Source: Chloroflexota bacterium
GTDB taxonomy: Bacteria > Chloroflexota > Limnocylindria > Limnocylindrales > CSP1-4
Reading direction: 5' to 3'
NCBI GenBank assembly: GCA_013696275.1
Contig: JACCYW010000294.1
Span: 1 to 10,820 of the forward strand
Length of the DNA stretch: 10,820 nucleotides
Numbering within the stretch: position 1 is the first letter of the stretch; each line of letters opens with the position of its first letter. Below the pieces are notes generated by a model that did not search any database, was not told the origin of the DNA, and saw only the letters and a list, made by a program, of their open reading frames with translations. Shown piece after piece: positions 1 to 6,961 of this stretch. The position numbers and the translations under genes were made by a program.

Positions 1-1023
1 GAGCCGAGCGGACCCTCAACGCCGTCGGAACCCAACGAGCCCAGCGTAAGCCTCCTGGACGCGGCCCGCATCATGGCCCGCGGTGGGGATCTCGACTCCA
101 AACTAGCTGCGTTGGTGGCCCTGGCACGGGCGGCGTCGGGCGGGCGAACGGTGACCATCCACCTGCTTGACGAGGAGGGACTGCGGCTGATCCCGGTCGT
201 TGCCGACCCCGTCGCGGCCGATGAAGGAGCACCTCACGAGCGGGCGCCGATGGCCATCGATGGCGCGCCGGACGGCATCGTCAGGGCGTTATCGGAAAGA
301 CGTGCCCAGCTCGTTTCCTCTGACGCCTCGGGAAGCGTCACCGCCGTGCCCCTGGTGACCGTCCACGACACGGGCGACACCGAGGTCGAGGGCGTCATGC
401 TCTGGGTGTCAGGCGAACAGCCTGATCAGACCCCCGAAGGGGTCCTGGCCCTGGCCGACCTGGCGGCCGTGGCCATCCGCCAGGCGCGGCTGGAGAATGC
501 ATTCCAGGAGCGCGTCGACTGGACCGACCGGGTCGCCAACACGGACCCACTGACCGGTCTCGCCAACCGACCGACCTTCGACCGGATGCTGCAGCTCGAG
601 ATCCTCCGAGCGACCCGCCAGGCGACCAGCCTCAGCGTTGCCGTCTTCGCCATCGAAGGCCTACAACGGCTGAACGACGTCTCGGGGGCGGCGGTCGCGG
701 ACGATGTCCTGCGTGGTCTCGCCTCCACCCTGGCAGGACAGCTGCGGCTCGTCGATACCGTCGCCCGGTTTGGTCCTGATTCGTTCGCCGCCATCTGCCC
801 CGGGTCGGCCGGATCCGAGGCGGCAGCTCGGGTGAGGGATGCCGTCGCGCAGCTACCGGCGCCACCCGGCGCCGCAGGGACGACCGGCCTGGTTTGTGGC
901 GTGGCCCGCTTCCCCGGTGCTGGGGATGACGCGGACACGCTCATCGAGAAGGCGACGGAGGCGCTGGCGAGGGCGCGCGAGCAGGGCCGGGGCTCCATCG
1001 TCGACGCGCCGCGATCCCAGTAG
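1..1023 (+). CDS. GAF-GGDEF protein with degenerate cyclase site (5' partial)
   Basis: The frame is open from base 1 with no stop, so the gene probably begins upstream; the ATG at 73 is only the first internal Met and has no clear ribosome site. Numbering from that Met, residues ~5-140 resemble a GAF sensory domain and ~155-316 a GGDEF domain, recognised by DPLTGLANR (158-166), LNDVSG (200-205) and the C-terminal ALARAREQGRG helix. The signature GGDEF loop reads GPDSF (234-238), and the metal-binding aspartates of the usual DxD strand are replaced (A193, E195). Diguanylate cyclase activity is therefore unlikely. The c-di-GMP inhibitory site RxxD is intact (R225-D228), exactly five residues before the GPDSF loop. 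Inference: a cytosolic c-di-GMP receptor or signalling scaffold rather than an enzyme. It converges on the anti-sigma gene. Family is confident, function is not. Confidence 0.85.
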   Translation, partial: EPSGPSTPSEPNEPSVSLLDAARIMARGGDLDSKLAALVALARAASGGRTVTIHLLDEEGLRLIPVVADPVAADEGAPHERAPMAIDGAPDGIVRALSERRAQLVSSDASGSVTAVPLVTVHDTGDTEVEGVMLWVSGEQPDQTPEGVLALADLAAVAIRQARLENAFQERVDWTDRVANTDPLTGLANRPTFDRMLQLEILRATRQATSLSVAVFAIEGLQRLNDVSGAAVADDVLRGLASTLAGQLRLVDTVARFGPDSFAAICPGSAGSEAAARVRDAVAQLPAPPGAAGTTGLVCGVARFPGAGDDADTLIEKATEALARAREQGRGSIVDAPRSQ

Positions 1024-1365
1024 AGCCCTTGAGTCTGGAGCGAGCGGCCTGAGGCAGCCGGGCTGACATAGGCGGCACACGGCGCAGGATCGGGCCATGG
1101 AGCGGCCGATCAGACCGGTCGGAGCGGTGCGGATGGTCCGCCTGCACGCTGAGCGGACCATGGGACCGCTGACCAGGCGACGAGCCCCGTAAGGAGGTCC
1201 CTCGCTGGGCGGGCTGCTCGCTGAGCGGACCAACGGACCGTGCGACGGCCATCGACCTCGGCCGGCGCCTGGCGGGCGCTTGCGAAGCTACTCGCCGGTC
1301 GGTCGGGCCGCTGATCAGATGGGTGGAGCGCGCTGGATGGTCGAGCCGGTCAGCGAGAGGTAGGC
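1024..1365. other. Non-coding gap between convergent genes
   Basis: No convincing gene on either strand; the short open frames here are GC-driven and lack ribosome sites or recognisable domains. It contains a long imperfect hairpin (1117-1174, listed separately) and a 14-bp exact direct repeat CGCTGAGCGGACCA at 1147-1160 and 1219-1232. Being between two gene ends, it most likely holds transcription termination or mRNA-end structures. Confidence 0.6.
1117..1174. terminator. Long hairpin, candidate bidirectional terminator
   Basis: Three nested stems share one axis: GGTC 1117-1120 with GACC 1171-1174, AGCGGT 1123-1128 with ACCGCT 1165-1170, and ATGGTCCGC 1133-1141 with GCGGACCAT 1153-1161. That is 19 base pairs broken by a GG bulge and a small internal loop, with an 11-nt apical loop. 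It lies between convergent genes, where a bidirectional terminator is expected. No T-run follows on either strand, so a factor-independent terminator is not proven; an mRNA-end stabilising structure is equally possible. Confidence 0.5.
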
Positions 1366-2208
1366 CTATGCCGACAGTTCGCCCGTCACGACCGGCTCGC
1401 CAGTCGGGCTGGCGACGCCGCCCGCCGGCTCCACTGTCAGGGCGATGGCATCCGTGCCTGCATGAGGCGCGATGGCCAGTATGGACGTGCCATCGGCTGC
1501 GACCTCCATGAGGCCGGCCGAGGATGGCTGTCCGTCGACCAGATACCAGGCCTGATAGGTGCGGCCAGCAGGTGCCTCGGGCAGTCCCACGACGAGCACG
1601 TAGCCCGACCCCTGGGCAGGGAAGGCGGCGAAGCCGGTCGCACCGGTGGCTGATCCGCTGCCGGTCAGGGTGGCGACCTCAGCTCCGCTCGTGGCCCGCG
1701 CGGCGACTGCCTGGGAGACCAGCCTGGCACGCCTATCGGCATCTCCGACCTGGCCCTGGAGGAGCACGTTCCAGGCACCCAATACTGCGATCAGCACGAC
1801 GGCGGCCGCGGTCATGGCCCAACCGAGTACCGGTCGGCGGCGCGGGGCGGCCGCGACCGGGCCTGTCGAGGGCTCTGAGCGTGACTCGCTGGAGCGCCAT
1901 GCCCTGGCCATCGCCTGAGCCGACGGTGAAAGTGCCGGTTCGGCCGCCGAGCGGGTCTGTGGTGCGTCCATGGCGATGGCCTCCATGACGCGGCCCTTGA
2001 GTTCGGAGGGCGCCTCGAGCGGCTGGAAGAGGGCCGCCATCGCGGGCACGACCGAGCCCATGGCGGCAAAGTCGCGATGGGGTTGGTCGCACGTGGCCAG
2101 GTGCCGGCGGACAGCCTCGTGCTCGTCTGGCTCGAGCGCATCGAGCACATACAGACCGGCCAACTCATCGACCGCCAGGCACGACAGGCTGAATCCCTGG
2201 TCGCTCAC
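1366..2208 (-). CDS. RskA-like membrane anti-sigma factor
   Basis: Binds and inhibits the ECF sigma factor encoded just upstream and should release it on an extracytoplasmic signal. The 280-residue protein has an N-terminal cytoplasmic anti-sigma domain (~8-80) with the LAGLYVLDALEPDE stretch typical of RskA relatives, a Pro/Ser-rich linker, one transmembrane helix (~127-150) and an exported C-terminal RskA domain (~155-278; GYVLVVGLPEAPAGRTYQAW region). The usual zinc motif HxxxCxxC appears as H36-x3-C40-x3-H44, so zinc binding may be altered or absent. The start is GTG at 2208-2206, sharing bases with the sigma stop (GTGA overlap), which suggests coupled translation and matched amounts of the two proteins. 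The signal sensed is unknown. Confidence 0.9.
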   Translation of the reverse strand: MSDQGFSLSCLAVDELAGLYVLDALEPDEHEAVRRHLATCDQPHRDFAAMGSVVPAMAALFQPLEAPSELKGRVMEAIAMDAPQTRSAAEPALSPSAQAMARAWRSSESRSEPSTGPVAAAPRRRPVLGWAMTAAAVVLIAVLGAWNVLLQGQVGDADRRARLVSQAVAARATSGAEVATLTGSGSATGATGFAAFPAQGSGYVLVVGLPEAPAGRTYQAWYLVDGQPSSAGLMEVAADGTSILAIAPHAGTDAIALTVEPAGGVASPTGEPVVTGELSA

Positions 2209-2867
2209 GAGTCGCCACCGGGGCCACGTCGCCGCGTTTCGGCGTCGCTATCCATGGTCGCCTCTGGCCCAGCAAGCTCACCGCCGTTCAGGGTGCGTCG
2301 CATCTGGAGCAGCCCAAGACGGACCCGGCTCTTGACGGTGCCGAGCGGTGCGGCCGTTCGGACGGCGATCTCCTGTTGGGTCAGCCCACCGAAGTAGGCC
2401 AGCTCGATCGCCTGGCGCTGAGCATCAGGCAGCACCGCCAGAGCGCTCCGGACCGTATCGGCATCAAGGCGTGCCGAGACCTCGGGCCACACGTCCGGCC
2501 CGACCAGGGCGCTCGGTTGGATCGTCTCGCTGTCGGGGATACCGGTCGTGGGACGACGCCGACGCAAGACATCGACGGCACGGTGATGGGTGATGGAGAG
2601 GATCCACGTGCGCGGGGATGCACGCGTGCTGGTGTAGCGGGCAGCGTTGCGCCAGATGCCCAGGAAGGCTTCCTGGACGACATCCTGCGCTAGCGCGCTA
2701 TCTCCCGTGATTCGTGTGGCCATGCCGTACATCAACCCCTGGTACCGGTCGTACAGCTTGGAAAGCGCATCTTGCTTTCCGTCAGCTATCTGGGTGAGCA
2801 GCGACTCGTCGGCTGCATCCGACACGTCCTTGGCACGCCCGGGCTTGGGGCGGGGCGTGCTCTTCAT
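2205..2867 (-). CDS. ECF RNA polymerase sigma factor (SigK-like)
   Basis: Directs RNA polymerase to a stress or envelope regulon when freed from its anti-sigma factor. Of 220 residues, sigma region 2 spans ~34-105 (DVVQEAFLGIWRNA at 62-75, then RTWILSITHHRAVDVLRRRR) and region 4 spans ~140-193 (LPDAQRQAIELAYFGGLTQQEIA, then the GTVKSRVRLGLLQMRR recognition helix region). This domain pair, without region 3, defines the ECF class. The RskA-like partner downstream fits the SigK/RskA-type group. The ATG at 2867 overlaps the tmk stop as ATGA, so the gene appears translated from the tmk message; no separate promoter is evident. The basic N-terminal tail (~1-20) is outside the conserved domains. Target promoters cannot be assigned here. 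Confidence 0.93.
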   Translation of the reverse strand: MKSTPRPKPGRAKDVSDAADESLLTQIADGKQDALSKLYDRYQGLMYGMATRITGDSALAQDVVQEAFLGIWRNAARYTSTRASPRTWILSITHHRAVDVLRRRRPTTGIPDSETIQPSALVGPDVWPEVSARLDADTVRSALAVLPDAQRQAIELAYFGGLTQQEIAVRTAAPLGTVKSRVRLGLLQMRRTLNGGELAGPEATMDSDAETRRRGPGGDS

Positions 2868-3556
2868 GGACTCTTGCGCACTAGCCCGCCGGTTGGTTCA
2901 CTGGAGCGTAAGATCCGTTGCACGAAGCTTGCGACTTCGACTGCCACCGCGTCGGGTGTCTGGCGGGCATCGATGACTCGCCAGCGGCGTGGATCCTCGG
3001 CCGCCATCGCCAGGTAGCCGGCGCGCACTCGTTGGTGATAATCGAGGTCGTGCTGAGGGGACCGCTCGTAGGCCGTCAATCCTTCGGCATCGCCACGCGA
3101 GCGGCGAGCGAGCCCGACGGACGCCGGAACATCGAGCAGCACCACCAGATCGGGCTGCAGTCCGCCGGTGGCGAACCGTTCCAGCTCGCCCAGTGATCGC
3201 CTATCGAGTCCAGAGCCGAAGCCCTGATAGGCGACCGTGGAGTATGCCCATCGATCGCAGACGACCGTCTCGCCCCGCCCCAGGGCTGGCCCGATGACGT
3301 CGCTGACGAGTTGACGGCGCGCTGCGTTGAAAAGCAGTGCCTGGCTGGCGGGCGAACGGGGCACCTCATCGCGCGCCAGCAGGATCGCCCGGATGCGCTC
3401 GCCAAGGGGCGTGCCACCCGGTTCGCGGGTCAGGGTCAAGCTGTGACCCATCGCCCGAAGAGCGGTCGCCAGGCGCGCCGCCTGGAGCGACTTCCCGGCG
3501 CCATCCGGTCCTTCGAGCACGATGAACCGTCCCCGCCATCCAAGGTCCATCTCCAC
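2864..3556 (-). CDS. tmk: Thymidylate kinase
   Basis: Phosphorylates dTMP to dTDP with ATP, an essential cytosolic step of dTTP synthesis. The 230-residue protein has the P-loop GPDGAGKS (~17-24), the REPGGTPLGERIR segment that follows the first helices, the DRWAYSTVAYQGFG nucleotide-binding stretch, DLVVLLDVP (Walker-B-like strand) and an Arg-containing LID segment (RRSRGDAEGL) before the DYHQRVRAGY helix. Length is slightly above the usual 205-215 because of a C-terminal tail that runs into the sigma gene. The open frame begins with GTG at 3556; an ATG two codons in (3550) is an equally good start, and no clear ribosome site separates them. The stop overlaps the sigma ATG. A tmk directly coupled to a sigma/anti-sigma pair is unusual. 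Confidence 0.95.
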   Translation of the reverse strand: MEMDLGWRGRFIVLEGPDGAGKSLQAARLATALRAMGHSLTLTREPGGTPLGERIRAILLARDEVPRSPASQALLFNAARRQLVSDVIGPALGRGETVVCDRWAYSTVAYQGFGSGLDRRSLGELERFATGGLQPDLVVLLDVPASVGLARRSRGDAEGLTAYERSPQHDLDYHQRVRAGYLAMAAEDPRRWRVIDARQTPDAVAVEVASFVQRILRSSEPTGGLVRKSP

Positions 3557-3577
3557 TAGCGGAGTCTATCGGTTTGC

Positions 3578-3594
3578 GTGACACCCGCTGTCAC
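3578..3594. other. Small hairpin upstream of tmk
   Basis: GTGACA (3578-3583) and TGTCAC (3589-3594) form a perfect 6-bp stem with a 5-nt loop in the 69-bp gap between the lipoprotein stop and the tmk start. It could be a weak terminator, a processing site or an operator for a tmk promoter. No T-run follows on the minus strand, so termination is not demonstrated. Confidence 0.35.
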
Positions 3595-3625
3595 CAGGAA
3601 GAGCGGTGGGCGATGCAGAGCGCTC

Positions 3626-5038
3626 TCAGCTGCCCGTCGGCTCGCAGTCGCGCGGTCGTGCCACGGGAGTCGCTTCGCCTGCCTCAGCGACCTCGACGGA
3701 CACGAGCGTGGCTGCGATGGCCAGCTTCTCCGTGCTGCCGTAGGGGCCCTCGCTGGTCTGAAGGACCAACCGCTGCTCACCCGGCTGAAGCCCGTCGGTC
3801 GCCACGACCCGGTCGGTGATGTGGCGCTGGACCTGCCAGACCCGATAGCTGTAACGGAGGGCATCGGTGGTGTAGACATCCACGGTCATGCCCAGCATCT
3901 CCACGCCATCATCGCGCTGGGATGCATCCAGGATGGGTAGGAACATGCCCTCCTGGGCGTGAGCCGTGATGTAGGTCGTGCCCACCTCATCCGGCTGGGA
4001 GAGGAAGGTGACGTATGCCGCGACGTCGCAGAACGGATAGTTGGGCGGCGGCTGGAGGTCGCCCGAGACGACCGGCAGGTCGATCCCGAGATCGGCCACC
4101 ACGACCCGGCTGGCGAACGCTGCCGGCACGAATCCGCCACCCGGTGATGTGCTGGTCCCGGGCGAACTGGCGCTGGGGGGAGCGGTGATCGCAGGAGCCG
4201 GTGGCGACGACGGAGGGACGAACGATGGGGTCGGGTCGGCGATGACGACCGGACTCGAGCCGGGTGACTCGCTCGGCTCCGGCGGATCGCCCGAACGCAG
4301 CTGGTCGGGGCGGCAGTCGCGCGGCATCGGCTCGGGGTTGGCTTCGGCCGGGTCGGCCGGTCCCTCGTCAAGCGGCACAGCGACGATCTGGAGCTTCTCC
4401 GTGGTTCCGAACGGGCCTTCACTGGTCTGCAGGATCAATCGGCGCTCAGTCAGCGAGAAGCTGTTGATGACCTCGTAATCAGTGGCGTGGCGGACCACGC
4501 GCTCGATGGTATAGCCGTAGCGCATCGCATCGTTGGTGTAGACATCGACGTGCATACCCACCATCGACCGACCATCGTCTTGCAACGATGCTTCCAGGAG
4601 TGGCAAGAACATCCCCTCCTGAGCGTGTGCCGAGATGTAGGTGATGCCCTGCTCATAGGGCTGCTCGAAGCGGGTCACGTACGCCGCCACATCACACAGC
4701 GGATAGCTCGGCGGTGGCTGCAGATCGCCCGAGATGACCGGCAGGTCGATGTCGAGGTCGGGCACGGTGACCCGGCTCGCGTAGGCAGGTGGCTGCAGGA
4801 TCGGTAGCCGCGAACCGAGCGGAGGCGCCGGCTGGTCGGTCGGCGCGACGGCCTGGGAAGGGAGGCCCGACTGCACCGGGCCGGACGAACCGACGGGACT
4901 CGACGGGGCGCCGGAGGGTGAGGTGGTGCCTGATGCCGGGGATGGCCCGGGCGGTGCGCTGGAGCAGGCAACGACCAGGCACGCGACCGCGACCGTCGAT
5001 CCAGCGCGGGCGATGGCGGCTTTCACTTTCGATACCAA
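3626..5038 (-). CDS. Lipoprotein with two cysteine-less sortase-like domains
   Basis: Probably a cell-surface lipoprotein of unknown role. The N-terminus has a signal peptide with lipobox V22-V23-A24-C25, then a Ser/Pro/Gly-rich linker (~26-85). Two homologous domains follow (~86-242 and ~308-465), separated by a Pro/Ser-rich linker. Each carries sortase-fold landmarks: a DLPVxSGDLQPPP strand, HAQEGMF (His138, His360), VDVYT, an RYxY strand and an LxLQTSEGP strand. In sortases that last strand ends in the catalytic Cys; here it is Ser206 and Ser429. The catalytic Arg position downstream also appears replaced, perhaps by Lys (EKL). Each domain has two Cys (C115/C242, C337/C465), possibly disulfides. 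Start is TTG at 5038, preceded by AAGGGA about 11 nt away; GTG at 5026 is an alternative. Transpeptidase activity is doubtful. Confidence 0.82.
   Translation of the reverse strand: MVSKVKAAIARAGSTVAVACLVVACSSAPPGPSPASGTTSPSGAPSSPVGSSGPVQSGLPSQAVAPTDQPAPPLGSRLPILQPPAYASRVTVPDLDIDLPVISGDLQPPPSYPLCDVAAYVTRFEQPYEQGITYISAHAQEGMFLPLLEASLQDDGRSMVGMHVDVYTNDAMRYGYTIERVVRHATDYEVINSFSLTERRLILQTSEGPFGTTEKLQIVAVPLDEGPADPAEANPEPMPRDCRPDQLRSGDPPEPSESPGSSPVVIADPTPSFVPPSSPPAPAITAPPSASSPGTSTSPGGGFVPAAFASRVVVADLGIDLPVVSGDLQPPPNYPFCDVAAYVTFLSQPDEVGTTYITAHAQEGMFLPILDASQRDDGVEMLGMTVDVYTTDALRYSYRVWQVQRHITDRVVATDGLQPGEQRLVLQTSEGPYGSTEKLAIAATLVSVEVAEAGEATPVARPRDCEPTGS
3650..4710 (-). repeat. Internal duplication of the sortase-like domain
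   Basis: The two domains are similar at DNA as well as protein level; for example the segments coding for the DLQPPPxYPxCDVAAYVT region (about 4020-4075 and 4680-4735) align without gaps over long stretches. The unit includes the trailing PRDC motif, so the duplication covers domain plus tail rather than the catalytic core alone. Boundaries are approximate. Confidence 0.7.
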
Positions 5039-5184
5039 TAGGATGCGCGTCCCTTCTGGTGTGTTGGACTGAGCGTTCTTGACTCATGTCCATGAGCCTG
5101 CTGCGGGCGCCTGATGCCGGCCCTCAGGGCCTCTTTCGATGGCGAGGGCGCCGTGGATCATCCATCGGCCGCCCGCCTTCTGAT

Positions 5185-5206
5185 TTATCGCTACAAGTGG
5201 CGATAA
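5185..5206. promoter_or_regulatory. 22-bp inverted repeat, candidate operator
   Basis: Arms TTATCGCTAC and GTGGCGATAA face each other with no spacer other than the central AA counted at the junction of AC and GT; nine of ten positions pair and the tenth is T opposite G. It is AT-rich against a GC-rich background and sits mid-gap between divergent genes, as expected for a dimeric regulator site or a stable RNA hairpin. The regulator is unknown. Confidence 0.45.
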
Positions 5207-5228
5207 GGGAGTAGGTCATCCAAGCAGC

Positions 5229-5246
5229 TTGACTGACCGAAGTCAA
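5229..5246. promoter_or_regulatory. TTGACT/AGTCAA inverted repeat
   Basis: Six-base perfect arms with a 6-bp spacer. The left arm resembles a sigma70 -35 element, so binding here would be placed to block or assist transcription toward the DUF4331 gene. Only the symmetry is seen directly; operator function is inferred. Confidence 0.4.
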
Positions 5247-5393
5247 CCGTGTCCAATAGGCTTTCCGACGCCGCCGCGCCAGTGAATCGACACGCCGCGA
5301 TGCGTGGGCGCGGGTGGCGGGATTGGGGAGAGAGAAAGGAGATCAGCCGCGGACAGTGCGCGCGCCCTGGGACGCTATCTATCGACCACACCT

Positions 5394-5399
5394 GGAGGT
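5394..5399 (+). promoter_or_regulatory. Strong ribosome binding site of the DUF4331 gene
   Basis: GGAGGT lies 11-12 nt before the ATG at 5411. It is the best Shine-Dalgarno match in a window where most starts have weak ones, which fixes this start and suggests high translation. Confidence 0.75.
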
Positions 5400-5410
5400 A
5401 ACACCTACTA

Positions 5411-6886
5411 ATGAACCGTTCTCGCAAGATCGCGACACTCGGGGCCGCCGGGCTCCTGGCTGTCACATCGATCGGCGGATCCACCTTCGCGTCGAGCCAC
5501 CGCGAAGCGCCTGGCATCCTGAGCGATCGCGCAGCAGACAACACTGACGTGTACGCCTTCGTCAGTCCTGACAAGCCGGACACAGTCACCATCATCGGCA
5601 ACTGGAACCCGGGTCTTGACTCGGACGAAGGTCCCAACTTCTACCCGTTCGACGAAGATCTTCACTACTTCTTCGCGATCGACAACACCGGCGACGGCGA
5701 AGAGGACATCCAGTTCGTCTTCGACTTCGAGAAGCAGATCGCCAACCCGGACAGCTTCCTATACACAGGCTACGGCCCCATCGAGGACCTGAGCGACCCC
5801 CAGGGCGCACCGTTCGCTCCGTCGAACATCACCGAGACCTACTCGGTCACGATGAACGACACGGAGTTGGGCAGTGGCCTGGCCGTACCGCCGCCGAGCA
5901 TCGGACCGCGCTCGACGCCCAACTACGACTCCTATGTCGAGGACACCATCCACGACCTGGGCGACGGTGTGAAGGTGTTCGCTGGTGGACGGGACGACCC
6001 GTTCTTCGTCGACCTCGGCTCCATCTTCGACCTGGGCGGCCTCCGGCCGTTCAACGATTTGCACCTGCTCCCGCTGCCGACGGCTGGTGGCCAGGACGGC
6101 CTCAGTGCCTTCAACGTCAACTCGATCGCCATCCAGGTGCCTATCGAGATGCTGACCAACGATGGCGAGCCGGTCACTGACCCGGCCGGGACCAATGCGG
6201 TCATCGGCATCTACGCCGGGTCGGCACGCCTGTCGACCAAGGTCCTCAACGACACCGGGGTGCCGGAGTTGAGCGGCGACTACGTCCAGGTCTCGCGATT
6301 GGGCAACCCGCTCATCAACGAGGTCATCATCCCGCTCGGGGACAAGGACCTCTGGAACGCCAGCGATCCGGCCAACGACGCCGACTTCGCCGACCGTTAT
6401 CTGAACTCCGAGCTGGCGGCCATCATCAACACCGTCTACCCGACCCTGCCGGATGCCCGGACCACGGATCGGACCGACCTGGTGCTGATCCTCGGCCAGG
6501 GCGTACCGGGCCTCAATGCCACCAACGAAGGTGAGACCCTGTACGACCTGCTGCGCCTGAATATGGGCATCCCGCCGACCGCGAACCCCAGCCGCCTTGG
6601 CGTGCTGGACGGTGACCTGGCCGGCTTCCCCAACGGCCGCCGGCTGTGGGACGACGTAGTGGACATCGAGCTCCGCGCGGTCGCCGACGGCTACGGCTCC
6701 TTCCTGGAAGAGAACTTCGGGCTGCCGAACCTGTCGCCCAACAACATGGTCGGTGACGGCTGTGATGCCAACGACAAGACCTTCCTGAAGCACTTCCCGT
6801 ACGCGGCTTCCCCGCACTCGGGTTACAAGGGCGGCACTTACCGCAGTTCCCCGTGCGAGGCGCTCGACGAGACCAGCACCCAGTAA
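5411..6886 (+). CDS. Exported DUF4331 family protein
   Basis: A secreted protein of unknown biochemical function, recognised by the N-terminal SHREAP motif (29-34) followed by LSDRAADNTDVYAFVSPD, the hallmark of DUF4331. It has a signal peptide: RSRK charges, a hydrophobic core, and likely cleavage after A27. The 491-residue mature chain is rich in Asp and Asn, with strands such as LHYFFAIDNTGDGEEDIQFVFDFE and the TDLVLILGQGVPGLN segment. Near the C-terminus come LWDDVVDIELRAVADG and two cysteines (C451, C482) that could form a disulfide. The start is secured by GGAGGT upstream. The frame is complete. It heads a same-strand group with a NicO metal exporter and a TPR protein, which suggests a shared extracytoplasmic job, possibly metal related; the acidic surface would suit cation binding, but that is inference. 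Confidence 0.92.
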   Translation: MNRSRKIATLGAAGLLAVTSIGGSTFASSHREAPGILSDRAADNTDVYAFVSPDKPDTVTIIGNWNPGLDSDEGPNFYPFDEDLHYFFAIDNTGDGEEDIQFVFDFEKQIANPDSFLYTGYGPIEDLSDPQGAPFAPSNITETYSVTMNDTELGSGLAVPPPSIGPRSTPNYDSYVEDTIHDLGDGVKVFAGGRDDPFFVDLGSIFDLGGLRPFNDLHLLPLPTAGGQDGLSAFNVNSIAIQVPIEMLTNDGEPVTDPAGTNAVIGIYAGSARLSTKVLNDTGVPELSGDYVQVSRLGNPLINEVIIPLGDKDLWNASDPANDADFADRYLNSELAAIINTVYPTLPDARTTDRTDLVLILGQGVPGLNATNEGETLYDLLRLNMGIPPTANPSRLGVLDGDLAGFPNGRRLWDDVVDIELRAVADGYGSFLEENFGLPNLSPNNMVGDGCDANDKTFLKHFPYAASPHSGYKGGTYRSSPCEALDETSTQ

Positions 6887-6901
6887 CAGCGCTCACGCGC
6901 T

Positions 6902-6931
6902 GACCCTGGACCACTGAGGGTGGCCAGGGTC
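6902..6931 (+). terminator. Hairpin after the DUF4331 gene
   Basis: GACCCTGG (6902-6909) pairs with CCAGGGTC (6924-6931), and inside it CCAC (6911-6914) pairs with GTGG (6920-6923), giving 12 base pairs with one bulged A and a 5-nt loop, 16 bases past the stop codon. No T-run follows, so it may end or merely stabilise the DUF4331 mRNA, letting it accumulate above the exporter message. Confidence 0.55.
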
Positions 6932-6941
6932 CGGCACCGAA

Positions 6942-6961
6942 GAGTGGCATCATCGCCACTC
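6942..6961 (+). promoter_or_regulatory. Inverted repeat upstream of the NicO gene
   Basis: GAGTGGC (6942-6948) and GCCACTC (6955-6961) are perfect 7-bp arms around ATCATC. It lies 45 bp before the ATG of the exporter gene, a suitable place for an operator; metal exporters are commonly repressed by metal-sensing regulators, but no such regulator is in the window. A second RNA hairpin next to 6902-6931 is the alternative reading. Confidence 0.4.

Larger units (their letters stand above)
5039..5410. promoter_or_regulatory. Divergent regulatory gap with three inverted repeats
   Basis: This 372-bp gap separates the leftward lipoprotein gene from the rightward DUF4331 gene and should hold promoters for both. 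It contains CTCATG-TC-CATGAG (5083-5096), the 22-bp repeat TTATCGCTAC/GTGGCGATAA (5185-5206) and TTGACT/AGTCAA (5229-5246). The TTGACT could also act as a -35 element for the + strand, but the candidate -10 (around CAATAG, 5254-5259) is weak. A purine-rich stretch GAGAGAGAAAGGAG lies at 5330-5343. No RNA gene or convincing small ORF was found. Confidence 0.5.

Noticed and set aside
1064..1073. GACATAGGCG shared with the gap near 10295
   Set aside because: A 10-mer match is expected many times by chance in a window of this size.
3617..3626. AGAGCGCTCT palindrome at the lipoprotein gene end
   Set aside because: Short, overlaps the stop region, and no T-run or second feature supports a function.
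5314..5547. Small + strand ORF starting before the DUF4331 gene with an AAAGGAG upstream
   Set aside because: It runs far into the DUF4331 gene in another frame and its product shows no recognisable domain; the purine-rich site is not well placed for its start.
5759..6817. 352-codon minus-strand ORF opposite the DUF4331 gene
   Set aside because: Its sequence is low in recognisable patterns and mirrors third-position GC of the real gene.
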